DNA of 64,000 bases from Lysinibacillus antri (GTDB lineage Bacteria > Bacillota > Bacilli > Bacillales_A > Planococcaceae), in assembly GCF_003977595.1 (NCBI RefSeq), contig NZ_RYYR01000002.1:1-64000 (forward strand), given 5' to 3'. Under the pieces are notes generated by a model. It saw nothing but the letters and a program-made list of their open reading frames with translations, searched no databases and was not told where the DNA came from. This document shows positions 36,359 through 45,494 of the stretch, piece after piece. The stretch's first letter is position 1. Every line of letters begins with the position of its first letter. The translations under genes were made by a program, and so were the position numbers.

Positions 36359-36484
36359 CAATTACGCCTTGGCGTAATTGCGTCCAGATTTCGGACTCGT
36401 GTTTACGCGAGTCAATACCTTTACGAAATCTGTGACATCCGCCCGGGGCTTAATTTTCATTCAGCCTTGGCTGAATGAAAATTA
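36359..36484. repeat. Three-hairpin element inserted between rpmI and rplT
   Basis: Three strong hairpins lie in a row: CAATTACGCC with GGCGTAATTG (36359-36380), CAGATTTCG/CGAAATCTG enclosing GACTCG/CGAGTC (36385-36432), and a perfect 16-bp stem (36451-36466 with 36469-36484). The two outer ones have only TT between arms. The last abuts the rpmI stop codon. It looks like a dispersed palindromic element that I believe recurs in related genomes. It may lower or separate rplT expression. Confidence 0.75.
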
Positions 36485-36485
36485 A

Positions 36486-36686
36486 TTATTTCATGTAAGT
36501 TAATAAAGATCTAATGCGTTTGAAATCACCAGATGTAGCAACTTTTGCTTTACGTAGGTGACGTTTTGCTTTTGTAGATTTGTTAGCGAATAAGTGGCTT
36601 CCGTAAGCACGGTCAAATTTTAATTTTCCTTTGCCCGTTTTTTTGAAACGCTTCGCAGCGCCACGGTGAGTTTTCATTTTTGGCAT
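36486..36686 (-). CDS. rpmI: 50S ribosomal protein L35
   Basis: 66 residues, standard size: [20 protein letters not shown]. Second gene of infC-rpmI-rplT. The stop codon is immediately followed by a 16-bp perfect hairpin. Ribosome site GGAGGAAAT. Confidence 0.98.
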   Translation of the reverse strand: MPKMKTHRGAAKRFKKTGKGKLKFDRAYGSHLFANKSTKAKRHLRKAKVATSGDFKRIRSLLTYMK

Positions 36687-36717
36687 TTCGAATTTCCTCC
36701 TAAACTATTCGTCAATA

Positions 36718-37236
36718 TTACTTTTTCTCGTTCTTTGGTTGAAGAACTAAGAACATGCTTCTGCCTTCCATTTTCGGTTTTTGTTCAACCGTTGCAACTT
36801 CAGCACAAGCTTCAGCAAAGCGATCTAAAACGCGTTGTCCAATTTCCTTATGAGTGATCGCACGACCTTTAAAACGCAATGAGCATTTTACTTTATCGCC
36901 TTTCTCAAGGAATTTGATGGCGTTACGTAATTTCGTTTGGAAATCATGTTCATCAATTGTTGGGCTTAAACGAACCTCTTTAATATTGATGATTTTTTGA
37001 TTTTTACGAACTTCACGATCTTTCTTTTGCTGTTCAAACTTAAACTTACCATAGTCCATAATACGTGCGACTGGTGGCTTAGCTTGAGGGGCCACAAGGA
37101 CAAGATCCAAGTTTGCACGAGCGGCAATTTCTAACGCTTCGTTACGAGATTTAACTCCAAGCTGATCACCATTATGATCGATTAGACGAAGTTCACGTGC
37201 GCGAATGCCTTCGTTTACATACATGTCTTTGCTAAT
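36718..37236 (-). CDS. infC: Translation initiation factor IF-3, ATT start
   Basis: 172 residues from an ATT start at 37236 ([17 protein letters not shown]). ATT is correctly spaced from GGAGGTGG, and starting there gives the same N-terminus as B. subtilis IF-3. Rare start codons on infC allow autoregulation by IF-3 itself. The N domain, linker helix ([17 protein letters not shown]) and C domain ([17 protein letters not shown]) are complete. An L20-type leader lies upstream. Confidence 0.96.
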   Translation of the reverse strand: MSKDMYVNEGIRARELRLIDHNGDQLGVKSRNEALEIAARANLDLVLVAPQAKPPVARIMDYGKFKFEQQKKDREVRKNQKIINIKEVRLSPTIDEHDFQTKLRNAIKFLEKGDKVKCSLRFKGRAITHKEIGQRVLDRFAEACAEVATVEQKPKMEGRSMFLVLQPKNEKK

Positions 37237-37325
37237 ACGAATCCACCTCCAAGGTTGTGTCGCGAATACAAGAGTTTTATCGCAAAAACGCCCGGTTGAA
37301 CGGTACACTTCCTAAGTATGTCCAT

Positions 37326-37485
37326 AAAAAAAGGACGGACATTTCAAGAAGATGTCCGCCCGCTATATATTCATACGCTTTCGTCAGCGTAATTAATTCA
37401 ACGTGTCATACCTGTTAACTGCAAGTGCGTCATTCAGGTGAGAAGCGGGCAGCCTCTACTTTCAACCACAAACTGTATTCATAAC
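37326..37485 (-). promoter_or_regulatory. Ribosomal protein L20 leader of infC-rpmI-rplT
   Basis: On the minus strand the leader has the conserved AGGCTGCCCGCTTCTCACC segment (complement near 37437-37456). A terminator stem follows (37352-37361 with 37333-37342) with seven T residues. L20 binds such leaders and promotes premature termination. From 37486 to 37716 I see nothing except AT-rich sequence. Confidence 0.82.
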
Positions 37486-37716
37486 CTAAATTATCTTAAC
37501 ATCATTAATAAATCATGTCAACAAATTTTATTATATTTAATCCCTTCTGTTAATTAACGAAAATTAAAATTGGGAAAGCACGTTTTTTATGTGCACCTTA
37601 TCATGGTGGAAAATCACGGATCAAATTACATATGAGTTACACAAATACGTCAGAAGTGCACTTCAACAGCTGCGTTTTTTATACTCTCCATTTAGAGAAA
37701 GGTTCATTACTCAACA

Positions 37717-38502
37717 TCAGTTATATAAAGGTGTCGTAATTACGTCAATTATCGTATTAATACCTTCCTGACTTGGAACCCATTCATCATTATACATAAC
37801 ATCATCAATGCGATAAAATGTGTCGTCTACCTTCACTAAATCAAATCGCAAAAAAGATTCTTCACCAGGAATAATTTCACCATTATAATATCCACTTACG
37901 ACAACAAAATCTCCAGCATCTTCCCAGTATAAATCAGTAAAAAATTCTTCTGTAAAGACATCACCAATCAAAATTTCTGGATATTCTTCAAAGAAACTGA
38001 GCTGCGCATCGTAAATAGCGTCATCCTCATAGTAATCATCTGCTTTGACAGATACCACTTCACCTTCTTGACCTTCATACACCTTTTCAATTAAACCATA
38101 TAGAATTAGATCACTTTGAGGGACTTCATTAAAGGCCAGATAATTAATATCAAACGTTTCAGTGTCCTCATCAATCGTAAATTGGAATAATGCTTCTACT
38201 TCTACATCTTGATACATACAAGTCCCTGTAAATTCTACCACTGTTTCATCTGTGTCAGCTGTAAATGAATGCCACTTTGGATTTCCAAAAAAATCTTGGA
38301 ACGCCTCGCCAATTGTTGGGGTTGGATAATCATTAAATGTACCATCCCGAACAAGTGACACATTTGGATCGACAATATCCGTGACTACGTTAGATAGGTC
38401 CAATTCCTTTTCTTCTGACTCTTCTGTTGATGTGGACTCTTCACCACCTCCACAACCTGCGAGGACAACTACAACTGCAAACGATAATAACCATTTTTTC
38501 AT
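37717..38502 (-). CDS. Lipoprotein of unknown function
   Basis: 261 residues from the ATG at 38502 (AGAGAGGTG upstream). Signal peptide MKKWLLSFAVVVVLAGCGGG with the lipobox LAGC gives lipid attachment outside the membrane. An acidic Ser/Thr/Glu linker follows, then a mature domain rich in Asp, Glu and aromatics (GEAFQDFFGNPKWHSF). The GDPW/GEAF-like start of this domain is seen in several Bacillales lipoproteins, but no function is known. Single gene between infC and thrS. Confidence 0.8.
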   Translation of the reverse strand: MKKWLLSFAVVVVLAGCGGGEESTSTEESEEKELDLSNVVTDIVDPNVSLVRDGTFNDYPTPTIGEAFQDFFGNPKWHSFTADTDETVVEFTGTCMYQDVEVEALFQFTIDEDTETFDINYLAFNEVPQSDLILYGLIEKVYEGQEGEVVSVKADDYYEDDAIYDAQLSFFEEYPEILIGDVFTEEFFTDLYWEDAGDFVVVSGYYNGEIIPGEESFLRFDLVKVDDTFYRIDDVMYNDEWVPSQEGINTIIDVITTPLYN

Positions 38503-38605
38503 GTTAAAACACCTCTCTCTTATGTAAAATTGCAACATTTTTATCTTTTAATTTCCTATCCATTTCCAAAAATATATACCAAAAGCCTCCTCTTTTCAAA
38601 ATAAA

Positions 38606-38639
38606 AAGGATATGCCTCAATAACCTAAGACACATCCTT
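38606..38639 (-). terminator. Terminator of thrS
   Basis: A 9-bp stem (38606-38614 with 38631-38639) is followed on the minus strand by TTTTATTTT. Confidence 0.78.
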
Positions 38640-38652
38640 CTTTTATTTTACT

Positions 38653-40584
38653 TTACTTGTGAGATTCAACTTTAATTTTTTCTAAGAAGTTTTCAAATGG
38701 AACTGTTTCCGAATCCTTCGAGCCGTATCGACGAACATTTACGCCTTCAGCTTCTAATTCTTTATCCCCTAATACAAGCATGTAAGGAATCTTTTTCATT
38801 TGTGCTTCACGGATTTTGTAACCAAGTTTTTCTTCACGGTCATCCATTTCTACACGTATACCTGCTGCACGAAGATCTGCTACTACTTTTTGAGCATACT
38901 CATAATGCACTTCATTCGATACAGGAATTACTTCTACTTGAACTGGTGCTAACCAAGTTGGGAATGCCCCTTTGTATTCTTCGATTAAGAAAGCAACAAA
39001 ACGCTCCATTGTCGATACTACCCCACGGTGAATTACGACTGGGCGGTGTGGTTTCCCGTCTTCCCCAACGTATGATAAATCAAAACGTTCTGGTAATAGG
39101 AAGTCTAGTTGAACTGTGGATAACGTTTCATCTTTCCCAATCGCAGTTTTCACTTGAACGTCTAATTTAGGTCCGTAGAATGCTGCTTCCCCTTCAGCTT
39201 CGTAGTAATCTAAGCCAAGGTCATCCATCGCTTCTTTTAACATGCTTTGTGCACGTTCCCACATTGCATCATCATCAAAGTATTTCTCCGTATCTTGTGG
39301 ATCACGGTAAGATAGGCGGAATTTGTAATCATTTAAGTCGAAATCTTTATAAACATCAAGAATTAATTCAACAACGCGTTTGAACTCTTCTTTAATTTGA
39401 TCTGGTCGAACGAAAATGTGCGCATCATTTAACGTCATCCCACGTACACGTTGTAAACCTGATAAACCACCTGAACTTTCGTAACGGTGCATTGTTCCTA
39501 ATTCCCCAATACGGATAGGAAGTTGACGGTATGAGTGCATTGAAGATTTATAAACCATCATATGGTGTGGACAGTTCATTGGACGAAGCACTAAAGTTTC
39601 GTTATCCATTTCCATTGGTGGGAACATATCTTCTTGGTAGTGCTCCCAGTGACCAGAAGTTTCGTATAATTTTTTTGAACCTAATACCGGTGTATACACA
39701 TGGTCATAACCAAGACGAACTTCTTTATCAACAATGTAACGCTCGATAATACGACGAATTGTTGCACCATTTGGTAACCACAGTGGTAAACCTTGCCCAA
39801 CAGTTTGGGATAAAGTGAATAGCTCTAATTCTTTCCCGATTTTACGGTGATCGCGTTCTTTTGCTTCTTCTAACATTTGTAGATGATGTTTTAAATCCTC
39901 TTTGTTGAAGAAGGCTGTACCGTAAATACGTTGAAGCATTTTGTTATCAGAGTTTCCTCTCCAATATGCTCCTGCTAGTGATAAAAGTTTAAATTCTTTT
40001 AATTTCCCTGTAGATGGGACATGAATTCCACGGCAAAGGTCGAAAAATTCACCTTGGTAGTAAATCGAAACTTGCTCATTAGCCGGGATTGCTTCAAGTA
40101 ATTCTAATTTATATTCGTCGCCGATTTCTTCATACATTTTTTGTGCTTCGTCACGGCTAACGTTTTTACGTTCAATTTCGATGTTTTCAGCAATGATTTT
40201 TTTCATTTCTTTTTCGATTTTTGGTAAATCTTCTGCTGAAATTGGTGTTGGAGAATCGATATCGTAATAGAATCCACCTTCAATTACTGGACCGATACCT
40301 AATTTTACATCTGGGAATAAACGTTTTACCGCTTGGGCTGTTAAGTGCGCCGTAGAGTGACGTAAAATTTCAAGAGCTTCCTCAGATTTTGGTGTAATGA
40401 TTTCAATCGCACCATCTTCTTCAATTGGTGTTTTTAAATCGATTTGTGTACCATTTAATTTACCCGCTAATGCCTGCTTTTTTAGACCTGGACTAATGGA
40501 AGCGGCAATTTCTTCAGTTGATGTTCCGCGAGCAAATTCCTTTACTGCGCCATCTGGGAAAGTTAATTTGATTACTTCTGACAT
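38653..40584 (-). CDS. thrS: Threonine-tRNA ligase
   Basis: 643 residues, as in B. subtilis. N-terminal TGS domain (1-63), editing domain with HSTAHL and [10 protein letters not shown] (zinc-like His/Cys pairs), class II catalytic core with [12 protein letters not shown] (zinc Cys) and [13 protein letters not shown], and C-terminal anticodon-binding domain. Start at 40584 has AAGGAG 8 bases upstream. The leader carries a threonine T-box and, between that and the start, a 21-bp periodic cluster. Confidence 0.97.
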   Translation of the reverse strand: MSEVIKLTFPDGAVKEFARGTSTEEIAASISPGLKKQALAGKLNGTQIDLKTPIEEDGAIEIITPKSEEALEILRHSTAHLTAQAVKRLFPDVKLGIGPVIEGGFYYDIDSPTPISAEDLPKIEKEMKKIIAENIEIERKNVSRDEAQKMYEEIGDEYKLELLEAIPANEQVSIYYQGEFFDLCRGIHVPSTGKLKEFKLLSLAGAYWRGNSDNKMLQRIYGTAFFNKEDLKHHLQMLEEAKERDHRKIGKELELFTLSQTVGQGLPLWLPNGATIRRIIERYIVDKEVRLGYDHVYTPVLGSKKLYETSGHWEHYQEDMFPPMEMDNETLVLRPMNCPHHMMVYKSSMHSYRQLPIRIGELGTMHRYESSGGLSGLQRVRGMTLNDAHIFVRPDQIKEEFKRVVELILDVYKDFDLNDYKFRLSYRDPQDTEKYFDDDAMWERAQSMLKEAMDDLGLDYYEAEGEAAFYGPKLDVQVKTAIGKDETLSTVQLDFLLPERFDLSYVGEDGKPHRPVVIHRGVVSTMERFVAFLIEEYKGAFPTWLAPVQVEVIPVSNEVHYEYAQKVVADLRAAGIRVEMDDREEKLGYKIREAQMKKIPYMLVLGDKELEAEGVNVRRYGSKDSETVPFENFLEKIKVESHK

Positions 40585-40631
40585 GTTGATGTTCTCCTTT
40601 TTCGTTCTTTTATTTTTAGTTGAATGGAAAA

Positions 40632-40706
40632 TTCGCACATAAGTTAATGAAAACCGCACTTAAACTTTGAAAAATCGCACATAACTTTACGCAAAACGCA
40701 CATAAA
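40632..40706. repeat. 21-bp periodic cluster, keyword CGCACATAA (4 copies), thrS leader
   Basis: CGCAC begins at 40634, 40655, 40676 and 40697, exactly 21 bp apart. Three copies read CGCACATAA and one CGCACTTAA. This is the reverse complement of the pheS-leader keyword. In the thrS sense strand it reads TTATGTGCG, the opposite orientation to the pheS case. It lies between the T-box terminator and the start codon. Confidence 0.92.
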
Positions 40707-40751
40707 GCATTTAATGTGTGTAAGTAAGCCAGTTTTACCCCAAAATAAAAA

Positions 40752-40985
40752 GCGCCATCCCTAACCAAAGGGACGACGCGTATGCTCGTGGTTCCACCCT
40801 TGTTCCTTCCGAAAAAAACTTTTCAGACGAAGCTCTAGGTCGGTTTAACGTACCGATAAACGTTAACGGATTATCCCCGCTAATGCTCCGAGGTAGTAAA
40901 GTATGTGCGCGTACTAGGAAACTTCCAGCCATGGTTTCCCTCTCTATAAGTCGATTCACAAACTTGTTGTCCTCATCAAAGCAAC
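40752..40985 (-). promoter_or_regulatory. T-box riboswitch leader of thrS, threonine specifier
   Basis: On the minus strand GAGG pairs with CCTC at the stem I base. Directly before CCTC lies ACT-A, so the specifier is ACT (complement of 40895-40897), threonine. T-box core GGGTGGAACCACG is the complement of 40787-40799. UGGA fits the U discriminator of tRNA-Thr. The terminator stem is 40770-40779 with 40752-40761, followed by TTTTTATTTT. Confidence 0.93.
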
Positions 40986-40997
40986 TTTTTTATTGAA

Positions 40998-41025
40998 ATT
41001 ATAACGATAGTATACGCCCGAGCAA
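40998..41025 (-). promoter_or_regulatory. Probable promoter of the thrS leader
   Basis: On the minus strand TTGCTC (complement of 41020-41025), 16 bp and TATAAT (complement of 40998-41003). The -35 box is weak but the -10 box is perfect and just upstream of the T-box. Confidence 0.6.
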
Positions 41026-41060
41026 TTAAAAATGCAACTAACTATATTAAAATTTTCTCT

Positions 41061-41966
41061 CTACTGCCTTCTATTGGCACCTTCAAGTTGAATAGGAATG
41101 GTTGTCGCTTTAATGCGTTCCATGATTCGAGCCGCTTTTACAACCTCTACATCACCTTTTTGTGAATTCGCTAGGTGATTTTCTAGACCATCATAATCAA
41201 AATTTGATGTAATAAAGGTCGGTAATTCTTCGGCCATACGATAGTGTAAAATTGTACCTAAAATTTCGTCTCTCGTCCATGCAGATAACGTTTCCGCTCC
41301 TAAATCATCGAGCATTAGTACAGGGGCTTTTTTTACAAAATCAACTTTTTCTTGCAATGTATTATCCGATATCGCTTGTTTCATTTCACTTAAAAACTCA
41401 GGCACAAAAACAACGACGGAACGAATCTTTAAACTTGCCAATTCATTTGCGATTGCACCAAGTACAAAAGATTTACCTACACCAAATTTACCGTAAATAT
41501 AGAGCCCTTTTGCAGGTAGCTCGCCTGTTTCTCTTACATTTTTAATAAACTTTGCCGCGATTTCTGCTACATCCATGCGTGAATCATTATCAATCGCTAA
41601 GTCTTTAATTCTTGCTCGTAATACATCTTTCGGCATAAACATGCTAGAAATCATATTGGCCGATTCGCGACGTTCATCTTCTATAATTTTCTGTTGGCAT
41701 CTTGTATATTCAATTTCAATCGAATTACGGATAATTTGCAATTTTGGAATAAAGCCATTTAATAAATTGGTACATTGGTCTGTATGATCGCAGCCGCAAC
41801 AAGTTGTACTTTGGCTCATATATTCATGTAGCTTCGGTAAACCTCGTTCCACCATTTCCATGTTAACTACTTGATCATTTTCAGCTAAAAACTTTTGAAC
41901 TTCCTTATTTTCTAATACATCCCGCTTTAATTGATCATAACGTTCTTGAAAAGATGGAATTTTCAT
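41061..41966 (-). CDS. dnaI: Primosomal protein DnaI (helicase loader)
   Basis: 301 residues. N-terminal helical/zinc-binding region with CCGCDHTDQC (about 57-66), then an AAA+ ATPase domain with Walker A GKFGVGKS and Walker B PVLMLDDLGAE. It loads the replicative helicase at origins and restart sites together with DnaB. Immediately downstream of dnaB (34 bases). Confidence 0.94.
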   Translation of the reverse strand: MKIPSFQERYDQLKRDVLENKEVQKFLAENDQVVNMEMVERGLPKLHEYMSQSTTCCGCDHTDQCTNLLNGFIPKLQIIRNSIEIEYTRCQQKIIEDERRESANMISSMFMPKDVLRARIKDLAIDNDSRMDVAEIAAKFIKNVRETGELPAKGLYIYGKFGVGKSFVLGAIANELASLKIRSVVVFVPEFLSEMKQAISDNTLQEKVDFVKKAPVLMLDDLGAETLSAWTRDEILGTILHYRMAEELPTFITSNFDYDGLENHLANSQKGDVEVVKAARIMERIKATTIPIQLEGANRRQ

Positions 41967-42000
41967 TACTCTTTTTAATGTATTGTTAATTGGTTCGATT

Positions 42001-43383
42001 TTAGTTCACCTCTTGATCCTCTTGTCCTAAAGCCTCTAACAATTTTTTACGGCGTTCTTCGTATTCTTTTTGTTTTGCCGCATCTGGTGTCTCGCTCACA
42101 GACTTTTCATTTCGTTTATCAAACCACTCAGGAACGATTTCTTTACTTGCCCTCGGTTGCTTTTTATAGCCACCCGTATTTGACTTTGTACCAGTTGTCT
42201 TCTTTTCGTTTTCATTTTTCCAAGCGGTATATTTATCTCGTTCTGTGCGCGCTAACTCCATTGCTTCTTTTGCCGTTTTTAAATTTTTACGCATCCAGTG
42301 ATCCGCAATTCGTTCCACATAATTTTTCGGTAATTTCATATCAGTTGTAAGCATGACATATTCAAGTAGGACATTTACAACCCCAACTGGCATTCCATGT
42401 TTCATAATTAGATCTTCCGCTAACTTAACTGATGAAGCTAATGGTTCTTTGCCTTGATTAATATCGCGTAGTACTTGAATAGGAGGCGTCGTTTCTAAAT
42501 AATGTTGCCGCTCTTGTTCCTTAGAAAGTTTTACATTTGTAGGCACTTCACGCTTTGCAAACGTTTTTTCTAACTTCGGCGCATCTTTTGAAATCGTTAG
42601 CTTGTAATAATCGGCTGCTGCTTTTCTTAACTTATCCGAATGAATATGCATATTTTCATCTAGTGCTAAGATGACAACTTTTTGCATATCCAATGGCGAT
42701 AAATGGTACAGAAATGCAAGCTTTGCAATGGTTTCTTTTACTTCAAGTGAAATACTACTAGAAGGGATTAATTGTTCAGATAACCCAGACATGAGTAAAT
42801 TAAAATCAAATTGCTCGAAATAAAAAGGGTACCCTTGCGATTGTATACTCTGATCTTCACCCATTAACTCTTTTGGCACATTGGTATGAATCGGCTTGTA
42901 TACATCAATAAAAGAACGAGAAACATCTGTATAATGATCCTTTTTAAGCGGTTTAACGAAACGCTTTCGAAGTTTTCGATAGGCTTGTTCCCCTATTTTT
43001 GAAAATAAAAACATCGATAATAACGGATCTTGGAAAAATGTGTGCGCTTCTAATGGTCGAATTAATTCGTATATAAATACGCGATTGTCATGTTCATCTT
43101 TCCGCCAAGTTCGAAGTAATCCGATTGCTTCAAGTGCAATACGTGCTTCAAAAACTTTCCCAATCGGCATATTCAAAACACTCATTAAATAATAATGGGT
43201 CAAGCTACCTGTATGTACATCTTCCCCCTCAGCCCATAATGTTAAATACAGACTGATTGGCTCGGGACCTGTTAAAGGTTGATAAAACAATGTTAACAGT
43301 TGGCGTTCGTTTGTAGAAAGCATATGGGGGAGACTTATTTCAAAATGATCCGCAGGCTGTAACTCCTTATATAAATGAACCAC
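42001..43383 (-). CDS. dnaB: Replication initiation and membrane attachment protein DnaB
   Basis: 460 residues. This is the Gram-positive initiation protein, not the helicase. The N-terminal winged-helix region is followed by a DnaB_2/DnaD-type helical domain (about 300-385, LIMKHGMPVGVVNVLLEYV). The C-terminus is charged and likely disordered. It works with DnaD and DnaI in helicase loading. In one unit: nrdR, dnaB, dnaI. Confidence 0.93.
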   Translation of the reverse strand: MVHLYKELQPADHFEISLPHMLSTNERQLLTLFYQPLTGPEPISLYLTLWAEGEDVHTGSLTHYYLMSVLNMPIGKVFEARIALEAIGLLRTWRKDEHDNRVFIYELIRPLEAHTFFQDPLLSMFLFSKIGEQAYRKLRKRFVKPLKKDHYTDVSRSFIDVYKPIHTNVPKELMGEDQSIQSQGYPFYFEQFDFNLLMSGLSEQLIPSSSISLEVKETIAKLAFLYHLSPLDMQKVVILALDENMHIHSDKLRKAAADYYKLTISKDAPKLEKTFAKREVPTNVKLSKEQERQHYLETTPPIQVLRDINQGKEPLASSVKLAEDLIMKHGMPVGVVNVLLEYVMLTTDMKLPKNYVERIADHWMRKNLKTAKEAMELARTERDKYTAWKNENEKKTTGTKSNTGGYKKQPRASKEIVPEWFDKRNEKSVSETPDAAKQKEYEERRKKLLEALGQEDQEVN

Positions 43384-43401
43384 TTTATCCCCTCCAGGTC
43401 A

Positions 43402-43872
43402 CTATTTTCGAATATCAGATTGTCGATGTAGTAATTCTTTTAGCTCGGCAATAAAAACACTAATATCTTTAAATTGTCGATAAACCGATGCAAATCGAAC
43501 ATAGGCAACTTCATCTTCTTTCGCTAGTCGGTCCATTACCATTTCACCGACTTCTTCTGAGCGTACTTCTGCGTTCCCAATTCTACGCAAATCTTTTTCA
43601 ATGGATATAACCATTCCTTCTAACGTCTCTAAAGCTACAGGGCGCTTTTCACATGCACGAATAAGACCGCGCAATACTTTTTCACGACTAAACTCTTCCC
43701 GAGAACCGTCTTTTTTAACTACGATTAAAGGAGTTTCTTCTATTTTTTCAAAAGTTGTAAACCGATATGCGCATGATTCACATTCTCGACGTCTTCGAAT
43801 TTCTTTATTATCATCGACAGGTCTTGAGTCAACCACACGCGTACCGTTATATTGACAAGCTGGACATCTCAT
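43402..43872 (-). CDS. nrdR: Transcriptional repressor NrdR
   Basis: 156 residues. N-terminal zinc ribbon ([30 protein letters not shown]) and ATP-cone domain ([20 protein letters not shown]). Senses dATP/ATP and represses ribonucleotide reductase genes. Those targets are not in the window. The 18-base gap to dnaB supports co-transcription. Confidence 0.96.
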   Translation of the reverse strand: MRCPACQYNGTRVVDSRPVDDNKEIRRRRECESCAYRFTTFEKIEETPLIVVKKDGSREEFSREKVLRGLIRACEKRPVALETLEGMVISIEKDLRRIGNAEVRSEEVGEMVMDRLAKEDEVAYVRFASVYRQFKDISVFIAELKELLHRQSDIRK

Positions 43873-43973
43873 TAAACTATTCTCCGTTCCATTATTTCAG
43901 TAAATCTATTATAACAAAAGTCTTACATCTATAAAGATAAAAATGAATTGATTCCGTTTAAGAAGATGCAAAA

Positions 43974-43998
43974 AGGCAGGAAAACACGTTTCCCACCT
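43974..43998 (-). terminator. Terminator of gapB
   Basis: A 10-bp stem with wobbles (43974-43983 with 43989-43998) is followed on the minus strand by TTTTTGC. Confidence 0.75.
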
Positions 43999-44029
43999 TC
44001 AACCTTAATTTGATATTCTTTTCACAAGC

Positions 44030-45049
44030 TTATGCAGTAACTGTTTCTAATGCTTTAACAATTTTCTTTGTTAAATCGACAACGCGTGCAGAGTAACCCC
44101 ACTCATTATCATACCAAGCTAGAACTTTTACTTTGCGAGTACCCATTACCATTGTTAATGGTGCATCAATAGTCGATGAGTACGTTGTTGTATTGTAGTC
44201 TGTAGATACTAATGGTTCTACAGAATAGTTTAAAATACCTTTTAATGGACCTTCAGCTGCAGCTTTAAACGCGTTGTTAACTTCCTCTACAGTCACATCT
44301 TTGTTTAAGTCAACTACTAAGTCAACAAGTGATACGTTTGGAGTTGGAACACGTAAAGCTAAACCATGAATTTTTCCTTTTAATTCTGGAAGTACTAGTG
44401 ATAATGCTTTCGCAGCGCCTGTAGATGTTGGAATAATACTTTCCGCACATGCACGCGCACGACGTAAATCTTTATGTGGATTATCGATATTTTTTTGATC
44501 ATTTGTATAAGCATGAACTGTTGTCATTAAGCCATTCTCAATACCAAACGTATCATTTAAAACTTTTGCTACAGGAGCTAGACAGTTTGTTGTGCAAGAT
44601 GCATTTGAGATGACATCATGTTTTGAAATATCTAGTAATTCATCATTTACACCCATAACAACTGTAATATCTTCGTTTTTACCTGGAGCAGTTAAAATAA
44701 CTTTTTTCGCACCTGCTTCTAAGTGCATTGCAGCTTTAGAACGTTCGTTAAATTTACCAGTAGCTTCGATGACGATATCAACGCCCATTTGTTTCCAAGG
44801 TAACTGTAATGGATCACGTTCACTAATTAATTGAACGCGTTTACCATTTACAACTAAAGCGTTTTCTTCAGTTTCAATCGTACCCTCAAACTTACCATGA
44901 TTTGTGTCATACTTAATTAAATGAGCTAATGTTTCTGGTGGATAGCTCGCATTAATAGCTACAATATTTAAACCCTCTTGAATAATTGCTTGGCGGAAAA
45001 CCATACGACCAATTCGGCCAAAACCATTAATTGCAATAGAAACTGTCAT
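44030..45049 (-). CDS. gapB: Glyceraldehyde-3-phosphate dehydrogenase, GapB type
   Basis: 339 residues. Rossmann motif INGFGRIGR; catalytic cysteine in SNASCTTNC (about 153). The segment NASYPPETLAHLIKYDTNHG, lacking the NAD-selective aspartate of glycolytic GapA, indicates the NADP-preferring gluconeogenic GapB. In B. subtilis gapB is repressed by CcpN during growth on sugar. Order gapB next to coaE-mutM-polA agrees; speD, which follows gapB there, is absent here. Confidence 0.92.
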   Translation of the reverse strand: MTVSIAINGFGRIGRMVFRQAIIQEGLNIVAINASYPPETLAHLIKYDTNHGKFEGTIETEENALVVNGKRVQLISERDPLQLPWKQMGVDIVIEATGKFNERSKAAMHLEAGAKKVILTAPGKNEDITVVMGVNDELLDISKHDVISNASCTTNCLAPVAKVLNDTFGIENGLMTTVHAYTNDQKNIDNPHKDLRRARACAESIIPTSTGAAKALSLVLPELKGKIHGLALRVPTPNVSLVDLVVDLNKDVTVEEVNNAFKAAAEGPLKGILNYSVEPLVSTDYNTTTYSSTIDAPLTMVMGTRKVKVLAWYDNEWGYSARVVDLTKKIVKALETVTA

Positions 45050-45177
45050 TATATATAAAGCCTCCTGTATATCAATTCATTATGTTATCTATTCTCCAAA
45101 TTAGTATAGCACAATTACTAAAAAGGTGAACACAATCTTTCAAGAAATAAAAAGTTCTTATTTTCAGAAAATAGTAG

Positions 45178-45320
45178 GAAAAGTGGAAGGCGCTCGTCCA
45201 GCTTTCGCAGACACTGGAGACTTCCGACAAACGTGCTTGCGCGTGCGAAGGAAGTTGAAGTGGCAAGAAAGCTAGCGCCTGGAACTAGACATCTAGAAAA
45301 GTGAAGGCGGCTCGCCAGAA
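45178..45320. repeat. Dispersed GTGGAAG...CTAGACAT repeat, near full length
   Basis: It runs from AAGTGGAAGGCGCTCG through a stem (AGGCGCT and AGCTTTC, near 45187-45206, with GAAAGCT and AGCGCCT near 45268-45282) to GGAACTAGACATCTAG. A second head, AAGTGAAGGCGGCTCGCC, follows at once. Partial copies occur at 55311-55346 and 60896-60931. It is GC-richer than its surroundings and probably a non-autonomous mobile repeat. Confidence 0.7.
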
Positions 45321-45426
45321 ATTCCGCCATTATCTCTTTAAATCCCGCCATTTTTAGGAATAATCCCGCCAACTTTCAACTTTATTCCGCCAATTATCGT
45401 GTAAATTCCGTCAACAACGAAAAACG
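45321..45426. repeat. 21-bp periodic cluster, keyword ATTCCGCCA (5 copies)
   Basis: CCGCCA begins at 45324, 45345, 45366 and 45387, with CCGTCA at 45408, exactly 21 bp apart. It follows directly on the head of a dispersed repeat and ends just before the coaE terminator. The gap from 45050 to 45494 holds only this cluster, the repeat and the terminator. Confidence 0.92.
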
Positions 45427-45427
45427 A

Positions 45428-45457
45428 AAAACCCCTACAACTTAATGTAGAGGTTTT
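45428..45457 (-). terminator. Terminator of polA-mutM-coaE
   Basis: A 12-bp stem (45428-45439 with 45446-45457, one wobble) is followed on the minus strand by TTTCG and more T. Confidence 0.85.
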
Positions 45458-45494
45458 CCAGATGCATTATACAGCCCAATTAATTGAAGCGCTG

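Noticed and set aside
40735-40959. Open frame in the thrS leader
   Set aside because: It runs through the T-box, including the terminator.
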